From NCBI GenBank assembly GCA_027596075.1, contig JADGJC010000011.1:96684-160683 (forward strand): a stretch of DNA of 64,000 nucleotides, written 5' to 3'. Origin of the DNA: Rhizophlyctis rosea (Eukaryota > Chytridiomycota > Chytridiomycetes > Rhizophlyctidales > Rhizophlyctidaceae). The first letter of the stretch is position 1, and every line of letters begins with the position of its first letter. Under the pieces are notes generated by a model, which saw nothing but the letters and a program-made list of their open reading frames with translations, made no database searches and was not told the origin of the DNA. A program made the position numbers and the translations under genes. Shown here piece after piece: positions 27,190-37,864 of this stretch.

Positions 27190-28865
27190 ATGACGGTGTC
27201 ATCTAGGATGACCGACCACGGCTTCGGCATCCGGTCAAGCAGACACTGGACTCAGAGTCCACAAGAGGATTTTGGAGCAGCGCACACAGCGGCTACTGCG
27301 GATGTATCTTACTTCAACCGACCCGTTGACCCTTCCAGCGCGCGCTCTCCACAGGATTCAGGTTGTTATGTTACTCCTCTCCCAAATTCTTTCTCCGCAA
27401 TCACACAAATTCACCCAATGACGCCTCCACCCCTCCCATCCGAACCCGCACCCGGCACACCATTACCAGCATCCGACTCTGACCTTGAAAACCATGAGCC
27501 GTCGACTATGGAGTTGGCGTTCGCGGGTCACACGCTTAACCCACGTTTCGTTTCCGAATATGAGTTAACGGAAGAGTTGGGAGCCGGTGCGACGGGTTTT
27601 GTGTGTTCGGCGAAAGGCTTGAGCGACGGAACGAAGGTGGCGGTCAAATTCATGTACAAGGATAGGATACCCGTGACGAATTGGTTGAGGGATAGACAGT
27701 TGGGGACGGTGCCGTTGGAGGCGTTCATTTTGAAGAGGTTGAACCATCCGAATATTGTCAAGTTCTTGGGATTTTATGAAGATACCAAGGTGTGTTTCAA
27801 TATCATCGATCTTGCTTTTTCTAGTCTGGTGTCGCTGAATCTAACATTTGCCGGCTGTAGTTTGTTTACCTCGTCATGGAATCGCACGGCACACCTTGGA
27901 ATATTCGCAAAGACCAACTCACACCCTCCGTCCCACCTCTCGCAACACCCGGAACACCCCCAACACCACCTCTCGCCACTCCACCAATTCCCTCCACACC
28001 CACCCTCCAATCCGAATTCTACGACTCCATCCAACACTCCGTTCCCGTTCCCATCAAAGGCTTCAAACCTCCACACCACGCCTCCGGCTTCTCCACGCCC
28101 CTTGCCTACTCATCACCCACACCGGCTGAATCACCTCATAGCACGCCTTTTGGCTCCGCACAGTCCGCACCAACATTCGGAAGCCGCCCCACACATTACC
28201 GACGAAGAAGTCGGCGTGTGAGCCAGGATTTGTTCGAGTGTATTGATGCGAACCCGTTCTTGGCGGAGGATAAGGTCAAGTTTATTTTCAAGCAAATTGC
28301 GGAGGCGGTGGGGTATTTGCATCAGAACAATGTGGTGCATAGAGACATCAAGGATGAGAATGTGAGTATCATGTTCGATATTTAACCAATATCGCTCATG
28401 ATCACCTTGAATGAAGTGCTCATAATACGACATTTATTCAAAAAACCACAGATCGTCATTGCCGACGACATGACCATCCGCCTCGTCGATTTCGGCACCG
28501 CCGCATACATACCCACCACCCGCGCGACCTACTTTGACATGTTCTACGGCACCCTCCGCTATGCCGCGCCCGAAATCCTCCGCAACGAGACGTACAGGGG
28601 ACCCGAGCAGGATGTGTGGTCTTTGGGCGTGTTGCTTTACACCATTGCGTTCTCTACGGCGCCCTTCCCGGATGAAGAGCATGTGTTGAGTGGGCGATAT
28701 GTCCGGCCGCGGTTCAAGAGGAGTCGGGCGCTTGTGGATTTGATTGAGAAAATGTTGGTTGTTGATACGGGGAGGAGGATCAATATTGAGGGGGTTTTGA
28801 AGCATCGGTGGTTGTGTGGGGAGGCGGAGTTGGCGGAGCATGAGGAGTTAGAGGGGACGGGGTGA
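27190..28865 (+). CDS. PAS-kinase (PASK)-like Ser/Thr protein kinase with a large insert and no visible PAS domain
   Basis: Exons 27190-27789, 27861-28361, 28452-28865; 504 residues. Kinase signs: LGAGATGFVCSAKG glycine loop, VAVKFMYKDRI, HPNIVKFLGFYED, catalytic loop VVHRDIKDEN, LVDFGTAAYI and FYGTLRYAAPEILR with GPEQDVWSLGVLLYT. The HRDIKDEN-IVI and DFG(S/T)AAY forms are those of PASK, which links nutrient state to glycogen and wall metabolism in yeast. Between the hinge VMESHGTPW (near residue 210) and QDLFECID (near 321) there is an insert of about 110 residues rich in Pro, Ser and Thr with many TP/SP sites; the usual kinase joins these parts directly. The 120-residue N-terminus shows no PAS fold I can recognise. 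It could also be another CAMK-group kinase. Confidence 0.86.
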
Positions 28866-30114
28866 TGCGGTTTGGTGAGTGGGGGGATGGAGGGAGGTTG
28901 GAAGAAAGGATGATTGATTTTCGGCATTTTTGTACAAAAACGGCATTTTGATTTTCGATTGGGAAAGGGCGGGGGGAGGAGGAAATGGTTGTTAGTACCA
29001 CATCATGGGTCGCGGTTATCACCGCGCACTGGATAACGGCGGGCTCAAATCGCGCGTCGGTTTCGGAGGGGTTTTTTGTTTCTTCCTGTTCCTATCTTAT
29101 AGTTTCAGTGATTTCCAATCTTTTTTAGTTCTATCTATACATATATCTTTGGAAGGGACTGTTGGTTTGGGGAATGAATTTGCACTCTGTCGGTGCAGGT
29201 TTTCTAGAGCAGATTAGGGTTAGCAGCTATTCATATTCTTTTTTGATTCTGTGCTGGATTCGACCTTTCTGTTGGGGCTCATTCTCTTTGTACATATGAA
29301 TGGGATTTTTCTTTTTCTGTCTTTTTTGATGACATACATTTCTGTGGATAATGTGTCCGGTTGGATCTCAGATTGAATTTGGAAGGATGAAGCACGGTTG
29401 TTTTTTGGCAAATACCAGAGCTTACAGGCCAATGTTGCCGATGACCATTTCACTCACGAATTTCGCATCCCTTCACTCTCTTTCAAACCAATGGATCTGC
29501 CTCAAGTCCTCCATGTCATCAGAATAATTGCCTGTGTCCCTCTCGCCCGCATGGGCAGGCATTGCTGCGATCCGATCTCCTGCCACCCTTCCAAGCTTTC
29601 CTGCAGCTGCTGGCAAAAGATCTTGCTTTTTATCCCGGTTCCATTGGGGGATCATGGAGAGGGTCAATATAGCCCTTTTTGACGAGATAAGATCTGATGA
29701 TCTGGCGGGCCTCTCATTGGCTGATGAAGTGTACAAGCCACAGTTTGAATGACTGATGTGGTGGTGGGGAGCAAATGGGAAGGTGGACCGGCAAATTGTT
29801 GATTCCTCATCCTTGGATGGGGATTGCGTTGATTGTTAGTAACACCAGACAGATAATATAAAAGTGGACGTTACTTCTCCATTCGAGGTTTGAGAAGTAG
29901 CATAGTCTTTATATCTTGAGTTACGGGTTGAAACGAACTGAAGAAGCGGACGGCTAATTTTTGAGTTCTATCATAGGTGAGGGTGGTGCAGGCTATTTTT
30001 GGGACTTGGGTGGCACGGGTTTTTCGGCCATCAGTGACTCTAAATCTTCTGCGTTTTCGTAGAGTGTTATTCCAAGAACTTTCCCACACATATACACTTT
30101 CCTGAAGTATCACT
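28866..30114. other. Intergenic, 1.25 kb, ending in the LEU1 promoter
   Basis: No gene recognised. TGACTC at 30035-30040 lies 75 bases before the LEU1 start codon. Thymine-rich tracts are common near 29080-29340. Confidence 0.45.
30035..30040 (+). promoter_or_regulatory. Gcn4/CPC1-like half site TGACTC upstream of LEU1
   Basis: TGACTC 75 bases upstream of the LEU1 ATG. Together with the same hexamer upstream of HIS1 it fits general amino-acid control, although a six-base match alone is weak evidence. Confidence 0.35.
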
Positions 30115-32468
30115 ATGGTAAACAAGGTATGTGCGTGTGCGCGCTCGGTGAATTGTTAGAGGGTCAGTCGGTTGACTTCTTGCACCTGTGCGATCAGACT
30201 CCACGCACCTTGTACGATAAGGTCTTTGACGACCACGTCGTTGACCAGCTCGAAGACGGTACCTGCCTCATCTACATCGACCGTCACCTCGTCCACGAAG
30301 TCACCAGTCCACAAGCCTTCGAAGGCCTCAGAAACGCCAACCGCCCCGTCCGCCGTCCCGACCTTACTCTCGCCACCGTAGACCACAACATCCCCACTAG
30401 CAGCCGTAAAACCTTCAAAAGCATCGAAACCTTCATTGAGCAAGCCGACTCCCGCACACAATGTAAAACCCTGGAGGAAAACGTTGCCGAGTTCGGTTTG
30501 ACCTACTTCGGTATGAGCGATAAGCGTCAGGGTATCGTCCACGTCATCGGCCCTGAGCAGGGGTTCACCCTTCCCGGTACCACTGTTGTTTGTGGTGACT
30601 CCCACACCTCCACACATGGCGCTTTCGGCGCTTTGGCCTTCGGTATCGGTACCTCCGAAGTCGAGCACGTCCTCGCCACCCAAACCTTGTTGCAAAAGCG
30701 GTCGAAGAACATGCGGATTGCCGTCAACGGAACTTTGCCTGAAGGGTGCAACTCCAAGGATATTGTTTTGCACATCATCGGTGTCATTGGGACGGCTGGT
30801 GGTACGGGGGCGGTTATTGAGTTCTGCGGGTCGACTATTGAGGCGTTGTCGATGGAGGCTCGTATGTCCATCTGCAACATGTCTATTGAAGCTGGGGCTC
30901 GTGCGGGTATGATTGCACCTGACGACATCACCTTTGAGTACTTGAAGGGACGTCCGTTGTCGCCGAAGGGGGAGCAATGGGACGCGGCGGTTGCGTACTG
31001 GCGGTCTCTCCGGTCGGATGCTGGGGCGAAGTACGACATTGAGGTTGAGATTGACGCTCGGGACATTTCGCCCACCATCACTTGGGGTACCAGCCCGCAG
31101 GACGTTGTTGCCATTACCGGCGTTGTTCCTGACCCGGCCAATGTTGCGGACCCGGTCAAGCGTGCGGGGATGCAGCGTGCGTTGGAGTACATGGGGTTGA
31201 CTCCTAACACCAAGATGACGGACATCCCGGTGGACAAGGTTTTCATCGGGTCTTGCACCAACTCCCGTATTGAGGATTTGCGTTCTGCCGCCAAGATTGC
31301 TCAGGGTCGTCGTGTTGCTTCCAATGTTCAAGCTATGGTCGTTCCTGGATCTGGGTTGGTCAAGACGCAGGCGGAAGCTGAAGGTCTTGACCAGATCTTC
31401 AGGGATGCTGGCTTTGACTGGCGTGAAGCTGGTTGTTCTATGTGTCTCGGTATGAACCCCGACCAACTTACACCTCACGAACGCTGCGCGTCCACCTCCA
31501 ACCGCAACTTCGAAGGTCGTCAAGGACCGAAGGGTCGCACGCACCTCATGAGTCCCGCCATGGCGGCTGCCGCCGCTATCACAGGTCACTTGGCTGATGT
31601 CAGGGAGATTTTGAAGGAGACTGGATCGGGTGAGACCAAGGTTAGCGTCATCCGGGATTCCAAGGAGTTCTTGGAAGACATCAGCGCCCCTCCCGCCCCT
31701 CATTCCGTCCAAGCCGCCGTCGCCGCATCCTCTACCTCCTCCCCCTCCGAAACTGCCCCCGTGGCCGCCGCATCCGCCGGCATGCCCTCCTTCACCGTCC
31801 TCAAGGGCACCGCCGCCCCCCTCAACATGGCCAACATCGACACCGACATGATCATCCCCAAACAATTCCTCAAAACCATCAAACGCACGGGTCTCGGCAA
31901 ATCCCTCTTCTACGAAATCCGCTACGACCAATCCACCAACGAAGAACGTCCCGACTTCGTCCTCAACCAACCCCAATACCGCCACTCCTCCATCCTCATC
32001 GCCGGCGACAACTTTGGCTGCGGCAGTTCGCGCGAGCACGCCCCCTGGGCCTTGAACGATTTCGGAATCCGGTGTATCATCGCCCCATCCTTCGCGGACA
32101 TTTTCTTCAATAACTGTTTCAAGAACGGGATGCTGCCCATCCGGTTGACGGATGCTGCTGCGCATGGAGCTTTGCTTGCGGATGCGGAGCAGGGGTTGGC
32201 GTTGGAGGTTGATTTGCCGAACCAGAAGATTGTTAGGAGTAATGGGGAGAGTGTTCCGTTTGAGGTTGAGGCGTTCAGGAAGCATTGTTTGGTTAATGGT
32301 TTGGATGATATTGGGTTGACTATGATTAAGGCGGAGCAGATTGGGAGGTTTGAGGGGAGGAGGACGGGGGAGTGGCCTTGGTTGGATGGGAAGGGGTACA
32401 GGGGGGATAAGACCGGGGCGGTGAAGGTTGCGGCGTTTAAGGAGGAGAAGAAGAAGACGGATTGGTAG
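30115..32468 (+). CDS. LEU1: 3-isopropylmalate dehydratase (leucine biosynthesis), fused large and small domains
   Basis: Isomerises 2- to 3-isopropylmalate with a 4Fe-4S cluster. Exon 1 is only 12 bases (30115-30126, encoding MVNK); intron 30127-30197; exon 2 30198-32468; 760 residues. The product opens [19 protein letters not shown], as in yeast Leu1. Aconitase-type marks: [37 protein letters not shown], cluster cysteines C357 (GSCTNSR) and C417/C420 ([10 protein letters not shown]). An Ala/Ser/Pro linker leads to the small 'swivel' domain with [14 protein letters not shown] and [17 protein letters not shown]. Without the intron the frame could start at an ATG at 30129, but the splice form is the one that matches the family start. 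Codon use is strongly biased, hence the long meaningless open frame on the other strand. Confidence 0.97.
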
Positions 32469-32782
32469 ATTGGTTCTAGATAGATGGGGCTATGGGTTTG
32501 GTGGGTGGGTGGGGGATGGGGTGTATGTAGTTTTGTCTGTTCTCATAGTTAGAAAGTCTCTTTGTATATCTGAATAACATTCACCTTGTCTAGTATCCGA
32601 TATCATCATGATTTCATAGCGTCGAGATGTCGCATATATTATCACGCAGGCGGGTATGACAATTCTTATATGGGCCTTGTTATCATTATCACACAGCATT
32701 GTATAGCTCTATAAGGGCTACGAACCCTTCTCGCCGTGAAGCGATTCTCAAAAGACCAGAGCAAAAAAAAAGTTGCCACGAG

Positions 32783-32811
32783 GGCCACCGGCTGTTACGG
32801 TCGTTTTGGCC
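32783..32811. repeat. Dispersed hairpin element, copy 1
   Basis: GGCCA..TGGCC arms enclose an inner ACCG..CGGT pair around a short loop. About 30 bases (GCCACCGGCTGT, then CGGTCGTTTTGG) recur at 35738-35767, on the other side of the uL13 gene, with two substitutions and one inserted G. Confidence 0.7.
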
Positions 32812-32834
32812 TGGTTTCCACAGATCAAGCCAAA

Positions 32835-33129
32835 CCCCCTCGTCCCCCCGCCCATAGAGCTAAAGGTTGCCGAGAGGAAGAAGAAAAGAACCACCCGTCC
32901 CCCCGCCCATAGAGCTAAAGGTTGTCGGGCTTGAAACACTCCCATCCCCCCGCCCATAGAGCTAAAGGTTGTTGGGAGTGCAGAAAAAAAAGCGGCCACC
33001 CATAGCCACGCCGGGTATGCGAGCTATGAGATCCAGTTCGATTTCCCGTCCCCCCGCCCATAAAGCTAAAGGTTGTCGGTACCGTCTATCACGCATCCCC
33101 CCGCCCATAGAGCCGCAGGTTGTTGCACG
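32835..33129. repeat. Cluster of five stem-flanked 28-base repeats with covarying arms
   Basis: Cores at 32843-32870, 32898-32925, 32945-32972, 33049-33076 and 33096-33123. Each 28-base core begins TCCCCCCGCCCATA and ends AGGTTGT (GC in the first copy); copies differ at no more than four positions. The bases directly flanking each core are complementary but differ between copies: CTCG/CGAG, CCCG/CGGG, CACTCCCA/TGGGAGTG, CCG/CGG and GCA/TGC. Core start spacings are 55, 47, 104 and 47. So the loop is constant and the stem varies in sequence while remaining paired. No coding sense in either strand. Not a family I recognise. Confidence 0.9.
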
Positions 33130-33830
33130 ATGCCATGGTAAATTGAACCTAAGGCAATAGTTCATGGACTTGTTGCACCGTAGTGAAACCCAACCCCGAA
33201 GGGAGAGGAGCGCCCTTGTGCGGAGCGAAGACATAACCCTTGTGTGTGGTAACCTGCTTGCACGGGAACGCCAGGATTGATACTCGGCGTTCCCCGAAAG
33301 TTAGCACCTTGCGTCTGGAAGGGCGGAGAGTTTGACAAAGCATTACCTTGAGTTGATATGCCGTTTCTCTTGATGGAAGGAGCTTCAGTGACAGTGGGGC
33401 TGTCTCGTGCGGCAGGAAAAATGAATGTTGTGAGGCGAAGAGTTGAAAGGGGAGACGAGGGAAGTGGGGGGGTAATTGAATGGGTGGACGATTGAAGGAC
33501 TCCGCTTTTCGAGGCTTGTGAGAACAATCTATCCCTTACGTAATAATAGACACGTCAGCATTACTCATCACGACTCACACATAAGCCCACAAGCCTCGCC
33601 TGAAATCACGAGCAATTTTTCTTTTCCAGCAACCAATCTCATGCTGCGCCACATATCAGCCTCGCATTTCTCTGCACCGTTTTCGGTCTGGTGGGCTGGA
33701 AGGTTGAAGGCACATGCAAGTGGAATAGCCGGCCGGGTTTTCTTCCTCTCCCTTCCTACACCAAAACGTTACGTCGTTCGCGGGCAACTTCGACACGGCA
33801 CGTTAACCCCCCCATACTAACCACGCAGAA

Positions 33831-34877
33831 ATGACTTTCGAGAAGGTTGGTATCCGAGGTGCTGACGATGCTGAGGTGAAATGGTGGAGTTGGGCATGGG
33901 GTCCTGTTGACTGTTCGACTTGCTGGACGAAGGGAGCAGTAAATATAAGGATTTTGAGGAGGTGGCGGACAATAGCTCACGTAGACATAGCGATTCATAG
34001 TAGCAGGAAGGTGGACAACTCGATAGCCGAAAGCCAAGTGGATCTCAGCACTGACGATTGTGGGATGCCGGCTCGAGAGCAGGCGTGAGAAGGGAATTTA
34101 GGCGAATGTGAGAGCAAAGAGGGACGAGGGAGAGGAGGATGGTGGAAAGCTGGCAAGTTTGTCTTGTTGATGTTCGATACATTGCTGACCGTGAGCCACT
34201 TGATTCCAACAGGAAATCGTCATTGACGCCAAGGGCCACCTTCTTGGCCGCTTGGCCTCTACTGTTGCCAAGCAACTCCTCAACGGCCAGAAGATCATTC
34301 TTGTCCGTGCTGAGGAGATCAACATGTCTGGTCCCTTCTTCCGCAACAAGCGTATGTTGTTCATAATAGTACCTCTAGTTCGGAGAATATTTGGATATGG
34401 TGATCTCACAGAAAACACCTAACAGTCAGGTACATGGCCTTCCTCCGCAAGCGCTGCGTCGTCAACCCCGCCCGTGGTGTCTTCCACTTCCGTGCCCCCT
34501 CCCGCATCTTCTGGCGTGTCGTCCGCGGAATGGTCCCCCACAAGACCGCCCGCGGTGCCGCCGCTCTCGAGCGCCTGAAGGTCTTCGAGGGTGTCCCCCC
34601 ACCCTACGACAAGCGTAAGCGCCTCGTCGTCCCCCAGGCTCTCCGTGTCCTCCGCCTCGCCCCCGGCCGCAAATACACCGTCCTCAAGCGTCTCAGCTCC
34701 GAGTTCGGCTGGAAGTACCAGGACGTCGTTGCCCGTCTTGAGGAGAAGCGCAAGACCAAGAGCAAGGCGTACTACGAGCAGAAGAGGGTTTTGCTCCGTC
34801 AAAAGGCTCAGGCTGCCAAGCGGGCCACCAAGGACCTTGCTCCCGTCCAACAAACCCTTGCCGCTTTCGGTTACTAA
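33831..34877 (+). CDS. RPL16: 60S ribosomal protein uL13 (L13a / yeast L16)
   Basis: Structural protein of the large ribosomal subunit. Exons 33831-33845 (15 bases, MTFEK), 34213-34351, 34426-34877; 201 residues (yeast 199). Family sequence is clear: [76 protein letters not shown] and the ending TLAAFGY. Codon use is strongly biased to C-ending codons, as expected for a highly expressed gene. The first intron is 367 bases, several times longer than others in the window, as often seen in ribosomal protein genes; I looked for a snoRNA in it and found none convincing. Confidence 0.97.
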
Positions 34878-35737
34878 GCAGCTGTAGGGGGATGGGAAAT
34901 GGGTTGAGTGGGGATTGTAGATAAGGGATCGTCGAACGGCTGACGATTTGGGGAGTTATCCATTGTTGAGGAGGGCTCGAGGTGCGACCGGGCCCGCGGA
35001 TGGTGGGAAATGCAGAATGGTGTTCGAGGGGCCGGAGCGTCTGTTTTTCGTCCCTTCCTTGAATAAAATTCATAGTTGCATATCTCTGGTGGATTTGGTT
35101 GGAGAAGTTTGAGTGAAACGTGCATGAGGTGGGGATGGTTGGGGGGGGGATGCGGGATGGAAATGGGCCGATGGTCATGGAGAGGGAGAGTTTGGTCGTG
35201 AAGAATATGGCATGCATGGACAAGGGGCGCCATATGCAATGTTCAACAGGTTGGTTAGTTATTGAATGTCGATTTGGGGCAAATGCTTCCTCGCTGCGAA
35301 TATGATTATCCAAAATTTGGGCGGGGGAAGTTCCACCTTTGATGCCAATACATATCAATAAGTTGGGATCTGGATAAGGGCATGTCAAGCTTTATCACAT
35401 CTCCCAAACCTTCATTTTCCACTCCAGATTCGTCCGCATTCACAAATGCTTGATCATTGAAAATGCTTCTGTAGTATGTGTGGGTGCAAACACGTTCTCC
35501 ATGTTTATTGATTGGCCACATGCATAGGATATATTCCCATAACACGCACACTCTATCGCCAAATATGAAAGGAGAAATCTCATGTTGACCCTTGGCCGAC
35601 TGTCATTTCTTGTGTCGCACACCATCGCAAAAGAAGAAGGAAGGTACTCAGCTCGCACAGTACGTCACCCGTACCTATGCGATGAAAAAAATACTTGATA
35701 CCATAGATGAAAAAGCTTTTGGTCCCATAGTAAGGAA

Positions 35738-35767
35738 GCCACCGGCTGTCGCGGTCGTTTTGGGCCT
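35738..35767. repeat. Dispersed hairpin element, copy 2
   Basis: Same sequence as 32783-32811 except for CG in place of TA in the inner loop and one extra G in the 3' arm. The inner pairing (ACCG..CGGT) is kept. Confidence 0.7.
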
Positions 35768-36341
35768 GACTTGCACATTTGCACATATTGTCGTAGTATG
35801 TCCGGTTCTTTTCATGGTATTGCCAAATTCGACAATCCGTTACGCATTGTTCGCTACTTGTCTGTGTAAGACCAGAAGCGAAAGGCGGGTATAACTACCT
35901 TCGAGTCGTCCACTGGCCCTTGCGAGTTCTGGAAACATGCAATCGACGCGATGTTTCCGCGCTAAAGCTAAGGGCCTACTAACAACGGAAATACAATCAG
36001 TTGATGGATTATCTGTTGGGAGAGGTGGAAATCTCATTGAACAGCCATGCGAATCCCATGCAACCAACCTCTTGGTGACTATCTGACATGCCATCCCAAC
36101 TAATTGTATCATCAGATGAGGGATTTTCAGCCTAGTTTCCATCCAGTTTCTTCGTTCCACTGGAAAAAGTTTCCTGCACAAGGTTTACAAAGAACATAGG
36201 CACTTCTCACCATGAGATGGAACAGAGTCAGCTGTACCCCGCACATTTTACATTTTGAAGCCCTCGGGAGCCCAATAAGAGTTGCCGCACCCTCAGTAGA
36301 ACAAAAAGTCCACATACTCGAACATCAGTCGGCACGTTAAT

Positions 36342-36410
36342 TCAACTCCGGAGCCAACCCCCATCGTTGTGGGCTGTCGAGGCCTCAACTCCGGAGCAAC
36401 CCTGATCGTT
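36342..36410. repeat. Imperfect direct repeat, two 26-base copies, period 43
   Basis: TCAACTCCGGAGCCAACCC (36342-) and TCAACTCCGGAGCAACCC (36385-), each followed by ATCGTT. Each copy contains the palindrome CTCCGGAG. Confidence 0.75.
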
Positions 36411-36842
36411 TGCGTTCATGTGGGGTATATGCGACGCAGCCCGGTCCCCGCCAGTGTGACTAGCACTCCTGGCAGGGAACGATCTTTCGACTTGGACCTA
36501 AAAGAGATGTCTTGCATTTGTGGTGGGGCAGTCGGCAAAAAGGAAGTTTTTGTAAATAGAGTATGTATTGGTCACGGCCATGGTGTTGGTATGATGAGGA
36601 AGCTGCTTGAACTGAGTGAACACCTTCGCAGCATGTCGTGCGGGCCGAAAAAAGCATATAGACAACACTGAAATGTCGGGAGGCAACAGTCAACAAGAGT
36701 GTCGTTTGTGGTATTACTCCGTTGACTGGAGCGACTTTTCTATTTCTATAGACTAACTAATACATTGCAAGGAGTTAAAACTGCCAGGACCATCCCGCCT
36801 TGGTGACCTCCGTGCGTGCGAGTAGGTCGGCTTGAGTGTAAA

Positions 36843-36862
36843 ACGGTCGCGCGAGCGACCGT
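36843..36862. other. Perfect 8-bp inverted repeat with GCGA tetraloop
   Basis: ACGGTCGC, GCGA, GCGACCGT: an eight-pair GC-rich stem closed by a GNRA-type tetraloop. Such loops stabilise RNA. No gene context. Confidence 0.6.
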
Positions 36863-37864
36863 CACAAACTGGAGGGAATGCGGTATCACTGAACTATGAA
36901 AAGTGGAGGCACCAAACGACCCACAAACACTCACCGAAACCACTTGTCAGTCTATGCCTTACAACCTAAGCCGGAGAGTGCTCCACGACACAGTACACCA
37001 ATCCCCGAGGTTGCTAAGGGCATCGCGCTGCTCCCGCCGATAACTTACAACACACCAGCTTTGCAGCTGGGGTCCGGTGCCTCTCTCAAAAAGGAGTGGC
37101 AAAATCGAGCTGTTACACTCAATCCAGGTGCTCGCGAGCGCTCAAGGGACGTGTGCATGTGCCGGATTCAGCCGTTACCGGCTTCACACTCGTTGCTAGC
37201 CGGCAGACCTACCTGGTTGATGAGATTGGTTGGCTGGTTGGGAAGGATGGGATGAGTAACACCGGCAGAAGAGCTAGAATAAGGTAGGGAGCAACACTCA
37301 ATACCTTCTCCGAGCTGATTAGTTTCAGTATGACAGCAACCACGGCGGAGGTGACACGCTGGATTTGCAGGAAGAAGGACAGGAAGTTGGAAACGAACAT
37401 GCAACCAGCCAAAGCAGGGAAGGTGTTTTTGGCAGGTCAATCAGTCCGACCTCGTTGGACACCTGCGCCACCCCATCATTGGTTGGCTGAAGGACGATCC
37501 CCCATTTTACGCGACGCAACTTTCCCATGCGGTGAACAAATGTTGCTGCCACTATTGTCCAATCCCTTTCCCACCATTGGCCACTCTGCTAGATAAAAGT
37601 CCAACACCACTACCTATCCAGTTCTTACTGACCCAATATCTTCATGGTGTAGACGAGCAATAATATCAACAACTCACAGCTCGACGGATATATCCCCTGT
37701 TACTTCCATCGGTTCTGAGCTTCTTTGTCAACCCAACCCCCAGCGTCCGACTCCAACAAACCCGCACCATCAGTGCCTGATCCCCTCAAAAAATTCCTTC
37801 TCACCACTTGCACCGACTTCCAAATCACCCACACACTGCCGTCTCGCGCGCCAAGTCTTCCACC

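Larger units (their letters stand above)
32469..33830. other. Intergenic LEU1 to uL13, carrying hairpin repeats
   Basis: 1.36 kb. Holds a dispersed hairpin element (32783-32811) and five copies of a stem-flanked repeat (32835-33129), described separately. The segment 33162-33527 has a 121-codon open frame on the minus strand without recognisable features. The last 300 bases are presumably the ribosomal protein promoter. Confidence 0.6.
34878..37864. other. Gene-poor stretch, 3.0 kb
   Basis: No protein gene recognised in either strand. It carries the second copy of the dispersed hairpin element (35738-35767), a 26-base imperfect direct repeat at 36342-36368 and 36385-36410, and a perfect 8-base-pair hairpin at 36843-36862. 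The end of the stretch is the leader of the RING gene. Confidence 0.45.

Noticed and set aside
29214..29223. Interstitial telomere repeat TTAGGGTTAG
   Set aside because: Only 1.7 units; chance match.
30156..32285. 709-codon open frame on the minus strand
   Set aside because: Shadow of LEU1 caused by its strong codon bias; no protein features and no splice or start context.
32835..33129. CRISPR array
   Set aside because: Direct repeats with spacers in a eukaryotic nuclear context; spacing is irregular (47-104), spacers are partly the pairing arms of each repeat, and no cas genes occur.
33162..33527. 121-codon minus-strand frame upstream of uL13
   Set aside because: No recognisable family and overlaps the presumed promoter; left as intergenic.
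33846..34212. Box C/D snoRNA in the long first intron of uL13
   Set aside because: A box C-like GTTGATGT (34166-34173) and CTGA (34185-34188) exist, but they are only about 12 bases apart with no terminal stem, too short for a guide RNA.
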